64,000 bases of DNA. Origin: JANNSX01 sp963741525 (GTDB lineage Bacteria; Pseudomonadota; Alphaproteobacteria; Rhizobiales; Hyphomicrobiaceae). This document shows positions 55,985 through 64,000 of this stretch, piece after piece (positions within the stretch are counted from its first letter, which is position 1; the number at the start of each line of letters is the position of its first letter). Below the pieces are notes generated by a model. That model worked only from the letters and a program-made list of their open reading frames with translations, ran no database searches and was not told where the DNA came from. The stretch is from assembly GCA_963741525.1 (NCBI GenBank), contig CAVUIW010000009.1:147543-211542 (forward strand), given 5' to 3'. Both the position numbers and the translations under genes were made by a program.

Positions 55985-57628
55985 ATGGCGCAACAGCACT
56001 ATAAGACCGGCACCAGCCGGGAACAGGCTCAACTTTTGCCGGCGCGGATCGACGACTATGTCGGTCCCGATAATCCGGTGCGGGCGATCGACGCCTTCGT
56101 TCAAGCGCTCGACCTGGTGAAACTCGGATTTCGCAATGCGGGTGTCAGGGGTGGCCCCGGCCAGCCGGCCTATGACCCCGCTGACCTCGTGGCGCTCTAT
56201 GTTTACGGCTACATCAATCAGGTGCGCTCGTCGCGGCGGCTGGCCCGCGAGGCCGAGCGCAACCTGGAGGTGATCTGGTTGTTGCGCGGTTTGCGGCCCG
56301 GCTATCGCACCATCGCCGAGTTCCGCAAGGTGAATGCGCAAGCGCTGATCGCGGCGAACCGCGCGTTCTCCCGAATGATCGGCGACCTCGATCTTCTGGG
56401 CGGGACCGTGGTGGCCATCGACGGGGCATTTTTTCATGGCGATGCCAGCAAGGCCAGCATCACCACGAAGAACAAACTGGTGCGCGATCTGGCCACCGTC
56501 GATGCCGAAATCGAGGCCTACGCCAAGGCGCTTGAGGCCAGCGATGCCGCCGAGGACGGCAAGGCGCTTGAGGCCAGCGATGCCGCCGAGGACGGCAAGG
56601 CTCAAGCCAGCGATGCCAGCGCGCCAGCCGAAACTCCGGCCGAGCGGCTTGCCGCGCTGAAGGCCAAGCGTGACCGTCTTGACGCCGACATCAAGCACTT
56701 GGAAGAGAGCGGCGAAACCCAGATTTCGCGCACGGACAAGGATGCGCGCCTGCTGTCCAAGTCGGGCCAGACCCTGGCTGGCTACAACGTGCAATGTGCC
56801 ATCGACAGCAAGCACAAGCTGATCGCTGCCAGCGCGGTGGTGAACGACGGCAACGATACGGCACAGCTGCACGTCATGGCCTTGGGCGCCAAGGCGCAGC
56901 TTGGGGTCGAAACACTGACGGTGCTGGCCGACGGCGGCTATTTCAATGGCAATGCGCTAAAGGCCTGCGAGGCCGACGGCATCACGGCCTATGTCCCAGC
57001 GCCTGACCGCGAAAGCCGGATGACCGCGGAGGGCCGCTTCAGCCACCAGGCCTTTGTTTATGAGCCTGAAAACGACGCCTATCGCTGTCCGAACGGGGTG
57101 CTGCTTGAACCCGCCGGCACCAAGGAGCAGTCGGGCAAGACCTACCACTGCTACAACAGCAAGAAAGCCGATTGCCTGGGGTGCCCGCTGCGCAGCCAAT
57201 GCCTCAGCGCCAAGGGCGAGCGGCGGACCATCTATCGGTGGACAGACGAGGACGTCCTCGAACGGCACCGCGACCGCATGCGGAGCCCGGACGCCGCGGG
57301 GCAGATGCGCCGCCGCTCAGGCTTGGCAGAACATCCGTTCGGCACCCTCAAATGTCGCGCCGGCTACCGCCACTTCCTGCTGCGCGGCTTTGCCAAAGTG
57401 CGCGGCGAGTGGAGCCTAATGGCCCTCTGCTACAACTTCACCCGCGTGCTGAACATCATCGGCATCGACGGCTTGCGGGACTATCTCGCCGCCGCGCACG
57501 CCCGCGAGCGGCTCCTGGACGACCCGCAGGCGGCGATAGCCGCCATCGGACGAGCCCTCAACCGCAATTGCCGTACTTTCGCTCATTGCGCGGTCAGTTC
57601 GTGCGGTTTTGTTCATGCCGTCGCCTGA
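55985..57628 (+). CDS. IS1182-family transposase
   Basis: 547-aa DDE transposase, uninterrupted. N-terminal DUF772-like part (MAQQHYKTGTSREQAQLLPA, PADLVALYVYGYINQVRSSR, GLRPGYRTIAEFRKVN), catalytic Asp in VVAIDGAFFHG, second Asp in VLADGGYFNG, a Cys-rich CLGCPLRSQC segment, and a C-terminal Glu in GLAEHPFGTLKCRAGYRHFL. A 12-residue tandem repeat KALEASDAAEDG lies in the mid-protein linker (56525-56596). Probably functional. Confidence 0.92.
   Translation: MAQQHYKTGTSREQAQLLPARIDDYVGPDNPVRAIDAFVQALDLVKLGFRNAGVRGGPGQPAYDPADLVALYVYGYINQVRSSRRLAREAERNLEVIWLLRGLRPGYRTIAEFRKVNAQALIAANRAFSRMIGDLDLLGGTVVAIDGAFFHGDASKASITTKNKLVRDLATVDAEIEAYAKALEASDAAEDGKALEASDAAEDGKAQASDASAPAETPAERLAALKAKRDRLDADIKHLEESGETQISRTDKDARLLSKSGQTLAGYNVQCAIDSKHKLIAASAVVNDGNDTAQLHVMALGAKAQLGVETLTVLADGGYFNGNALKACEADGITAYVPAPDRESRMTAEGRFSHQAFVYEPENDAYRCPNGVLLEPAGTKEQSGKTYHCYNSKKADCLGCPLRSQCLSAKGERRTIYRWTDEDVLERHRDRMRSPDAAGQMRRRSGLAEHPFGTLKCRAGYRHFLLRGFAKVRGEWSLMALCYNFTRVLNIIGIDGLRDYLAAAHARERLLDDPQAAIAAIGRALNRNCRTFAHCAVSSCGFVHAVA
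56525..56596 (+). repeat. 36-bp tandem duplication inside the transposase
   Basis: Two identical 36-bp units encode KALEASDAAEDG twice in the charged linker, in frame, so the transposase is not broken. Confidence 0.85.
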
Positions 57629-57887
57629 CGATAGTTCTTGCCCAGCCTCGCAGTGGAACCCTTGGAAACGTCACTTCCGAAGCTCCGCCCCAAAAGGGCA
57701 GAGGATGAGCGAGCGATCCTCCTCTGCCCCTACCGAGGCAGTATCGCATATCCCTATCTCCACGGGTTTCGCTGCGAGGCTGGGCATTGGCCCAGGCTCG
57801 CGCTTCACCCGTGGCTACAGCCCATGGCCCCTGCGGGGCCATCGGACAGGTCGACCATTCTGCGATTTGGTATCAGATAGTTTAGCT

Positions 57888-57964
<77 letters not shown>

Positions 57965-58213
57965 TCACCAGCGAACATCCCCTTCCAGCGGCCAGGGCCC
58001 GCAATCGACGTATCGATCTTCCGGAGGAGGACAGCCGGGGCCTACGCACCCCGGACGGCGGTCCTTCTAACAGCTTCCGCTCCGTTGTGAACCCCCCCCG
58101 CGGTTTGGCAACGCGGCATGGCTGGTACGACGGCCAGCAGGCATTGCAACCGTATGCGATGCCGCCGAAAATCGGTCAGAAACACGCTCGCCGTCCCAAC
58201 TAGGGAGACCCAA

Positions 58214-58603
58214 ATGGCCGGCCCGATCGTCTATCGAAGCGTTTCCGGCATTGTCACCGGCGAGGCCTACAACCACATCACGCTCGCCAACGGTTTTGCT
58301 TTCCTCGCCGGACAGGTCGCGACCGACGACATGGCCAAACGCACGCCCTCCGGTGAGATCGAGGACGAGACGAAAACGGCCATGGACAATCTTTCGCGCG
58401 TGCTGGCATCGGCGGGTCTCGGCTTCGAGGACGTGGTGCGCACGAATGTCTATATGGCAGACCTCGCCGAGTTCGAGCGCATGAACGCCGTGTACGTTTC
58501 CTACTTCGCGAAGGGCAAACTGCCGGCGCGCACGACGATCGGTGTCGCGCAGTTGATCGACGGCTGCCGCATCGAGATCGATTGCATCGCGAGATTGCGC
58601 TGA
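58214..58603 (+). CDS. RidA family protein
   Basis: 129-aa YjgF/YER057c/UK114 protein, a likely enamine/imine deaminase. Visible: FAFLAGQVATDD, TAMDNLSRVLASAGLGFEDV, VRTNVYMADL and LPARTTIGVAQLIDGCRIEI, with the conserved Arg in PART and the C-terminal Glu. RBS AGGGAGA precedes ATG 58214. It is separate from the RidA domain fused to the aldo-keto reductase at 24919. Confidence 0.9.
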   Translation: MAGPIVYRSVSGIVTGEAYNHITLANGFAFLAGQVATDDMAKRTPSGEIEDETKTAMDNLSRVLASAGLGFEDVVRTNVYMADLAEFERMNAVYVSYFAKGKLPARTTIGVAQLIDGCRIEIDCIARLR

Positions 58604-58713
58604 GCCGGCGCTTGGCATGCTGACGCTGCTCGCGGTACTGAAGTCTCGTCCACCAACCACGAAGGCATAATGGGCCGGAGACAGCTTCCCGCACACTCGA
58701 CGATGCCGGCCGG

Positions 58714-60152
58714 GTGCGGGTCATCATCGGCGTGCTCATCGCCATGCTGCTCGCCGCCCTCGATCAGACGATCGTGACGCCGGCGGTCGCCACCATGGGC
58801 CGGAGCCTCGGCGGCGAGAGACTATGTGTTCTGGATCGTCTCGGCCTACTTCCTGACGGCCACCGCCGTGACACCGCTCTATGGCAAGCTCGCCGACATC
58901 CACGGGCGACGGCCCGTGCTGCTCGCCGGCATCGGCATTTTCGTGCTGGGCTCGATCCTTGCCGCGCTCGCGCCCACGATGTTCTGGCTGATCGTGGCGC
59001 GCGCCATCCAGGGGATCGGCGGTGGCGGGCTCATCGCCATGGCGCAGACCGTTATCGGCGATCTGGTGCCGGCCAAGGAGAGGGGCAAGTTCGCCGTCTA
59101 CATCTCAGGCACCTGGGCGATCGCGAGCATTGCCGGGCCGATCCTCGGCGGGCTCATCGCCGAACATCTGCACTGGTCGGTGATCTTCTGGTTGAACCTG
59201 CCGCTCGCCGCACTCGCCGTGGCGATGACGAATGAGAGCTTGAAGCAAGCGCCCTGGCAGCGGCGCGAGCACCGGCTCGATATCCTCGGCGCCATGCTCG
59301 TCGTCGTCGCGACCGTCGCCTTGATGCTCGGGCTGACGCTTGGCGGCGCTGGGCACGGCTGGATGTCGCTGGCCGTCCTTGGGCCGCTCGTCTCGGCGGT
59401 TGTTCTGGGGTTGATCTTCGCGTGGCACCTGCAGCGAACGCCCGTGCCGCTTATTCCGCTCGAGGTGCTGAGCAACCCGGTAGTGCGGTACGCGACCACT
59501 AGCGTCTTCTTCGCCATGGCGTCCTTTATTGGGCTCGTCGTCTACATTCCGCTCTACCTCGAGCTGGTGCACGGCTTTTCTGCTTCGGAGGCGGGGCTGG
59601 CCCTCGTCGGTTACATGATCGGTACGGTCGCTGGCGCCAACTTCGCGGCTCGGACGATGCCGAAGGTCACCCACTATCGCCGCCTGCCGGTGCTGGGGCT
59701 TTGCCTTTCGATCGCGGCGCTTGTTGTACTCGCGGCATTTGCGGGCACGCTGCCCGTTCTGGGCAATCGAGGGTCTCCTCATCGTCATCGGTCTCGGCAG
59801 CGGCGCGCAGTTCCCAGTCACGACGGTCGCAACGCAGAACGCCGTCGATCCGCGCGACATGGGGGCTGCGACCGGCGTGCTCGGGTTCCTGAGGGCGCTC
59901 GGCAGTGCGGTTGGCGTCGCTGTCATTGGCGCGGTCGGCAGTGCGGCCGGTATCGGCAATGCTTTGGTGATGCATGCGGTGGGTGGGGCGGCCAAGGCCG
60001 GGTCGGCGCTGCCCGATGGTATGGGTGCGGCCTTCGCGCCGGTATTCTGGGCCTGTGCGCTGTCGCTCTTGGCCTCCGTCGCACTGCTGTCGCGCATGCC
60101 GGAGCTGGCGTTGCGCGGGAGGAGGAGCAGCGTCCGGAGGCTGCGATGGTAG
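58714..60152 (+). CDS. MFS drug-exporter-like protein (DHA2 type), frameshifted
   Basis: EmrB/QacA-type proton-driven exporter with about 14 membrane segments. First helix contains LLAALDQTIVTPAVATM (motif D1-like), then LADIHGRRPVLLAGIGIFVL (motif A), ARAIQGIGGGGLIAMAQTVI and GTWAIASIAGPILGGLIAEH (motif C). The frame shifts near 58823 (before DYVFWIVSAYFLT) and near 59765 (before EGLLIVIGLGSGAQFPV), both by one base; ends at 60150-60152. The start is uncertain: homology begins at GTG 58714, and an earlier frame shift may hide an upstream ATG near 58670. Substrate unknown. Confidence 0.8.
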
Positions 60153-60159
60153 AGGCACG

Positions 60160-61140
60160 TTAGCCCCGCCACTCCCAACTCCTCACCTTGCCGGCCTTCT
60201 TTGCAGCGAGACACGCCAACGCCTCGGCAGCGAGTGGTGCCGCGAGCATCGATGTCGTGCCGCTTTTCAGTCGGAATCGGGCGAGACTTCGACGACATCG
60301 AAGCCGGAGAAACCCTGCTCGCAGGCGAGCCTGACGCCGGTGATGATCTCGCGGGAGGTGAAGCCGCCGCCCTCGATGCTGTTGGTCGCCGGTGCATAGG
60401 CCGGGTTGATCGCGTCGATGTCGACGCTGACATAGGGTGGCCGGCCGTCGGGCGCGGCGATCGACAATGCTTCCTCGGTCGCCGCCTCGATGCCACGCTT
60501 CTCGACCTCGCGAATACCCATGACGCGGATGCCGGCTCTTTGGCGAGCGGCGTCCACTCAGGCGAATTCCGCGGCCCCTTGGCGCCGATGATAGCGATGC
60601 GCTTCGGATCGATTTCCGGGATTTCGGTGATGCGCAAATCGGCGAAGCGCGCGTCAAGCGGTCCTCGCGGAAGCTTTCGGACAGATCCATGTGCGTATCG
60701 AAGACGATGAGCCCCATGGGCCCGCCGCGATGCGCCGCCACGGCTCTGACCGCCGGATAAGTGACGCCATGGTCACCGCCGAACATGATGGGGACCGCGC
60801 CGGCCTTCTGCACCTCGGCGATGCGGCGTTCGAGGCGCGCATAGCTCTCGGGCGTGTTGCCGGGCACGACATCGATATCGCCAGCGTCCGCCGCCTTGAT
60901 GTGGGCGAAGACGTCGAGATCCCAGTCGAAATTGTAGTCGCCGAAGAGCAGCGAGAACTTGCGAATCTCCTGCGGCGCTCGGCGTGTCGCGCCGCCCCGA
61001 TAGGTTGCGATGCCATCGTAAGGCATGCCGAGCACGATGGCGTCGGCCTTCACCTGCGAGAGGTCGGGCAGATAGGGCACCGCCATGAACGGCGGCACGT
61101 CGCCGAACATCTTTGGAATGTCGTGCGGGGAGAGGGCCAT
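60160..61140 (-). CDS. Agmatinase/ureohydrolase family enzyme, frameshifted
   Basis: Mn-dependent ureohydrolase (agmatinase, guanidinobutyrase or relative). In order: MALSPHDIPKMFGDVPPFMA, GMPYDGIATYRGGATRRAPQ, metal ligands in GGDHGVTYP and DTHMDLSES, then (other frames) ITEIPEIDPKRIAIIGAKGP, VMGIREVEKRGIEAATEEAL and SVDIDAINPAYAPATNS with the last two metal Asp residues. The final part returns to the first frame (MLAAPLAAEALACLAAKKAG). Indels near 60655, 60545 and 60285. Convergent with the exporter gene, 7 bp apart. Confidence 0.8.
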   Translation of the reverse strand: MALSPHDIPKMFGDVPPFMAVPYLPDLSQVKADAIVLGMPYDGIATYRGGATRRAPQEIRKFSLLFGDYNFDWDLDVFAHIKAADAGDIDVVPGNTPESYARLERRIAEVQKAGAVPIMFGGDHGVTYPAVRAVAAHRGGPMGLIVFDTHMDLSESFREDRLTRASPICASPKSRKSIRSASLSSAPRGRGIRLSGRRSPKSRHPRHGYSRGREAWHRGGDRGSIVDRRARRPATLCQRRHRRDQPGLCTGDQQHRGRRLHLPRDHHRRQARLRAGFLRLRCRRSLARFRLKSGTTSMLAAPLAAEALACLAAKKAGKVRSWEWRG

Positions 61141-61229
61141 GCTTGCCTCCGGGCTGATCCGAGGGCTTCAGCGTTCCAGAAGCGCGCCGCGCTGACAATG
61201 AGGAGTGGCAGCCGCCCGTGTGCGATCTG

Positions 61230-62351
61230 CTATGCTAACCGCGGCTGTCCGTGACCGGCGGCGTAGTCTTCGCTGCGCATCTCCTCGAGGCGCGAAGCCG
61301 TGCGCTCGAACCATTGGGCGCCATCACCTGACACATAGAGCGCCTCCGGTTCCGCATCGGCCGAGACGATCAAGCGCGTATGGGCATCATACAACGTATC
61401 GATCAGGGTGATGAAGCGGCGGGCGGCGTTGCGTTGATCCGGCCCCATCTGAGGGATGCCTTCGATGATCAGCGTATGATAGGCGCGGGCGAGCGCCAGA
61501 TAGTCGGCGGCGCCGAGTGGCTGCTCGCAGAGTTCCTTGAACTGCAGCCAGGCAACACCGGCCCAGGCCTCAGGGATAGCGAGTGTGCGGCCATTGACCT
61601 CGAGCGTGGCCGGCGGGCCCTGGTGCAAGCCCGTCAAGCGGCGGAACACGGAGCGCAGTCCGGCCCGAGCCTTGGCATTGTCGGGTGTGAAATAGACGCT
61701 CTGGCCCGCGAGCCGATCCTGCCGGTAGTCCCGCTCGGCCTCGAGCACCAGCAGATCCATCCGCTCCCCGATCACATTCACGAAGGGCAGGAAGAGGCTG
61801 CGGTTGAGGCCGTCTTTGTAAAGCTCGGCGGGAACGGCATTGGACGTCGCGACGACGACGATGCCGGCATCGAAGAGACCCGAGAACAACCGCCCGAGGA
61901 TCATCGCGTCGGCGATGTCGGTGACGAACAGCTCGTCGAAGCATAGCAGCCGCGCTTCGGCGGCGATCTGTTCGACGACAGGCGCGATTGGATCGGGAGC
62001 GTTGGTCTTGCGGGCCGCATTCAGCCGCGCATGCGTCTCCTGCATGAAGGCATGGAAATGCACGCGCCGCTTGGGCTCGAATTCGGTTGTCTCGTAGAAG
62101 AGGTCCATGAGCATGGTCTTGCCGCGCCCGACCTCGCCGGCGATGTAGAGGCCCCTAGGCGGCGCGCCGCGCTTCTTGATAAAATACCCGAGGAGTCCGC
62201 CGTTCGCGCTGCCGGCCTCGGCGAGCCGGTTGGCGAGGATCTGCAGCTGCTCGACGGCCAGCGCCTGCGCCGCATCGGGCTCGATCTCGCCGGAAGCAAG
62301 CATGGCGCGGTAGTGGGCGAGGAGGGTGGTGTGAGCTGCGGGCTCGGGCAT
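61230..62351 (-). CDS. zapE: Cell-division ATPase ZapE (AFG1-like)
   Basis: 373-aa AAA-type ATPase. Walker A GEVGRGKT (72-79), Walker B LLCFDELFVTD, sensor ATSN in VVVATSNAVPAELYKDG, and Arg finger region LNRSLFLPFV. HAFMQETHARLN is typical of the AFG1 family. In E. coli ZapE destabilises Z-rings, and the mitochondrial relative handles respiratory-complex subunits. Downstream neighbour is the agmatinase gene. Confidence 0.92.
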   Translation of the reverse strand: MPEPAAHTTLLAHYRAMLASGEIEPDAAQALAVEQLQILANRLAEAGSANGGLLGYFIKKRGAPPRGLYIAGEVGRGKTMLMDLFYETTEFEPKRRVHFHAFMQETHARLNAARKTNAPDPIAPVVEQIAAEARLLCFDELFVTDIADAMILGRLFSGLFDAGIVVVATSNAVPAELYKDGLNRSLFLPFVNVIGERMDLLVLEAERDYRQDRLAGQSVYFTPDNAKARAGLRSVFRRLTGLHQGPPATLEVNGRTLAIPEAWAGVAWLQFKELCEQPLGAADYLALARAYHTLIIEGIPQMGPDQRNAARRFITLIDTLYDAHTRLIVSADAEPEALYVSGDGAQWFERTASRLEEMRSEDYAAGHGQPRLA

Positions 62352-62388
62352 CGGGTTCGGAAGGGCCGTTGGCGGGTCGGTTGAGGCT

Positions 62389-62491
62389 TAGAGCGGGTTC
62401 AGCCTGAGAGGAATCGAGAACCCGCTCCAGTTTTTTGTTTTGAGCACGTTCTACGGCGAACCGGTATCCACTTCGCCTGAACGTGCTCTAG
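62389..62491 (+). repeat. Double-hairpin palindromic repeat, copy 3
   Basis: Same two-hairpin layout as the copies at 47999 and 49485 (AGAGCGGGTTC arm, GAGCACGTTCTACGGCGAAC core, ACGTGCTCT end), here between the TPR gene and zapE, so the family is dispersed, not limited to the secreted-protein cluster. Confidence 0.85.
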
Positions 62492-62522
62492 CCGCTTCGC
62501 GGCTGAGCGGCAATGCAACCCT

Positions 62523-63105
62523 TCACGTCGGATCGCCTTCGACCTCTTTCTCCAGGCTCTCGATGTTCTGGATGGCGCCCTGGCTCAGAGGATAGACCTC
62601 GATGACCTTCCGGTACGCGTCGAGCGCCTTTTGCTTGTTGCCCTTGGCTACCTCGATGAGGCCGATGCCGGAGAAGGCTCCGAAGTGCCGCGGCTCGAGC
62701 GCCAGCACCTTGCCGATATCGGCGAGCGAGCGGTCGAGATCGCCGACGATGTAAAGGACCGTCGCCCGCTTGTTCCACCCTTCCGGCGTAGTCCGGCTGC
62801 TGGTCGACCACGACATCGAGCACGGCGAGCGCGTCTTGATACTTCTGCGCCTGCATGGCGAGGATCGCGAGGTTCATCAGCTTGTCGGTTTCGTCGCTGC
62901 CCGACTTGATCCAGGCATCCCAGATCTTCAGCTCGGTGACGCGCGCTTCCGTGCCGGTCTTAGCCGCCTTGAGGCCGGAAAACAGGCTTTCGAGTTCTGC
63001 CGGCGTCGGCTTCGGAATCGTTTGGGCCGTGGCGGCCACGAGCAGCCCCACGAGGCCGACGATGCCAGCGAGCATGGACAACGAGCGGGCGAGCGCGAGC
63101 TTCAT
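62523..63105 (-). CDS. Secreted TPR protein, one frameshift
   Basis: About 193 aa. Start at 63105 (MKLALARSLSMLAGIVGLVG) gives a signal peptide ending VAATAQ. The first part holds AELESLFSGLKAAKTGTEAR and NLAILAMQAQKYQDALAVLD; one extra base near 62785 shifts to EGWNKRATVLYIVGDLDRSL, GKVLALEPRHFGAFSGIGLI and KQKALDAYRKVIEVYPLSQG, which are tetratricopeptide repeats. Probably periplasmic, mediating protein contacts. Partner unknown. Confidence 0.8.
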
Positions 63106-63169
63106 GAGGCGGAGGCTAGGACGGCGGCGCGGGTCCGTCAAAGCCGAACGCGGGCCGTGACCACAATTT

Positions 63170-64000
63170 TCAGTGAGTGGTGCCGGTGAAGGGCACCCAG
63201 CCGCGGTCCCTGTGGCCGAAATCGACCTCGCCCGGATGTAGGATCTCGGCAATGATCTCGGTGGTTTCGGCCAAGCCCGGGCCCGGCCGGTTGAAGTAGA
63301 GGTTACCGTCGCCAACGGCCACGCGGCCATTGCGGACGGCCGCGAGCTTGCTCCAGCCGGGCTGACGGGTCGAGCAGCGGCATCTCTTCCGGTGGTCCGC
63401 GCGATGTCGAAGCCGCAGGGGCCGACGATGATGACGTCCGGGTCGGCGGCGGCTAGCTTCCTTCAATCTGCATGTAGCCCGAATGCTTGCCGGCCGCGCC
63501 GAACAGGTTCTCGCCACCGGCCGCCGCGATCAGCTCCGGCATCCAGTTGCCGCCCGACATCATCGGCTCGATCCATTCGACGAAGGCGATGCACGGCAGT
63601 GCCGGAGCTTGGCTGTGGCGTGGGGTGACGGCCGTGATGGTCCCCGCGCGTGCGCTCGACGAGCCGCTCACCGGCCGCCGGGTCGCCGAGGGCCGCGGCC
63701 ACGCGGCGGGATGTCGGCCTCGACATCGGCGAGGCAGTCGGGTTCGAGCGACACGATCTTCGCTTGCGCCCCCGCCCACTCGCAGACCGCCCGCTCGACA
63801 TCGGCGAGCGAGACGGCGCAGACCTCGCACTGGTCCTGCGTGACGATGACGTCGGGCTTCAACCGTTCGAGCGCTTCCGGGTCGACGTGATAGACCGCGA
63901 GGCCGTCGGCGACAACTTGCTTCACCTGGGCGTCGATATCGCGGCTGTCGCCCATCAGCTTGAACTTCGGCGAAGTGATCGCTGGCAGGGCCAGCACGTC
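63170..64000 (-). CDS. Cobalamin-type ABC substrate-binding protein, partial and frameshifted
   Basis: The gene's 5' end lies beyond the window. From the visible part: VYHVDPEALERLKPDVIVTQ-DQCEVCAVS, then (other frames) AALGDPAAGERLV, PCIAFVEWIEPMMSGGNWMP, ELIAAAGGENLFGAAGKHSG, and the end VGDGNLYFNRPGPGLAETTE with stop at 63170. This is the BtuF/FhuD-like periplasmic binding protein fold (PF01497 type), here of the corrinoid-related group. At least three indels lie between about 63380 and 63710. It is not certain that the ligand is cobalamin; a siderophore is an alternative. Confidence 0.62.

Larger units (their letters stand above)
55931..57649 (+). mobile_element. IS1182-family insertion sequence, 1719 bp
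   Basis: Bounded by perfect 13-bp inverted repeats GAGGCTGGGCAAG (55931-55943) and CTTGCCCAGCCTC (57637-57649), enclosing one intact transposase. No target duplication longer than a few bases is evident. The IS66 remnant borders it on the left. Confidence 0.85.

Noticed and set aside
57773..57800. GAGGCTGGGCATTGGCCCAG palindrome, possibly a second IS1182 end
   Set aside because: Only the first ten bases match the inverted repeat, and it lies 130 bp outside the element; no second transposase end.

Overview
The window looks like a GC-rich alphaproteobacterial chromosome segment, most likely order Hyphomicrobiales (Rhizobiales). The main support is the gene order lysC-ptsP-prfA-prmC-DUF4167 beside a divergent ubiG, together with palindromic intergenic repeats of a style common in that order. 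I cannot name the genus.

Layout. 1-2080: two genes of unknown function, the first cut by the window edge. 2325-9927: a secreted thioester alpha-2-macroglobulin followed by penicillin-binding protein 1C. 9969-13179: a PHB-depolymerase-like lipoprotein, an outer-membrane barrel protein and a threonine dehydratase, the last two frame-disrupted. 13189-21057: the conserved housekeeping block (DUF4167, prmC, prfA, ptsP, lysC on the minus strand; ubiG on the plus strand). 21357-40562: a catabolic block with short-chain dehydrogenases, a lambda-crystallin/gulonate-dehydrogenase-like enzyme, a [2Fe-2S]/FAD/BFD-like fusion, an aldo-keto reductase fused to RidA, an AcoX-like kinase, split glycine-decarboxylase-like subunits without GcvH or GcvT, a flavoprotein, an EthD protein, a GntR regulator, a polar-amino-acid ABC transporter, a DadA/HypO-type oxidase and a DapA/HypD-family lyase. 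This block is bracketed by the real 3' end of ubiG (to about 21100) and a diverged, stop-containing copy of the same 3' end (about 40650-40985), which suggests insertion next to ubiG.

41184-57649 is accessory DNA: an IS5/IS427-like element, a LuxR-type regulator, a cluster of secreted modular proteins, an IS66 remnant and an IS1182 element. An initiator tRNA-Met lies at 57888-57964. From 58214 on there is a RidA, an MFS exporter, an agmatinase-family enzyme, ZapE, a TPR protein and a partial cobalamin-type substrate-binding protein.

The best candidate for an undescribed system is 43863-54989. Seven consecutive genes are all predicted to be exported and reuse a small set of modules in different combinations: a three-fold beta-prism-like domain, a PAN/apple domain, a beta-barrel-like domain beginning F-x-G-T/L-W, a CAP domain, SH3-like C-termini, a Cys-rich CxxY domain, a trypsin-like protease and a double beta-helix. 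Two of the genes share an apparently identical 3' end plus the downstream palindromic repeat.

Caution: many genes (around 11.6, 12.0, 12.95, 36.1-39.8, 45.4-45.8 and 58.8-63.8 kb) are broken by single-base indels although the codons on either side read well. These look more like consensus errors than decay, but the sequence alone cannot decide.
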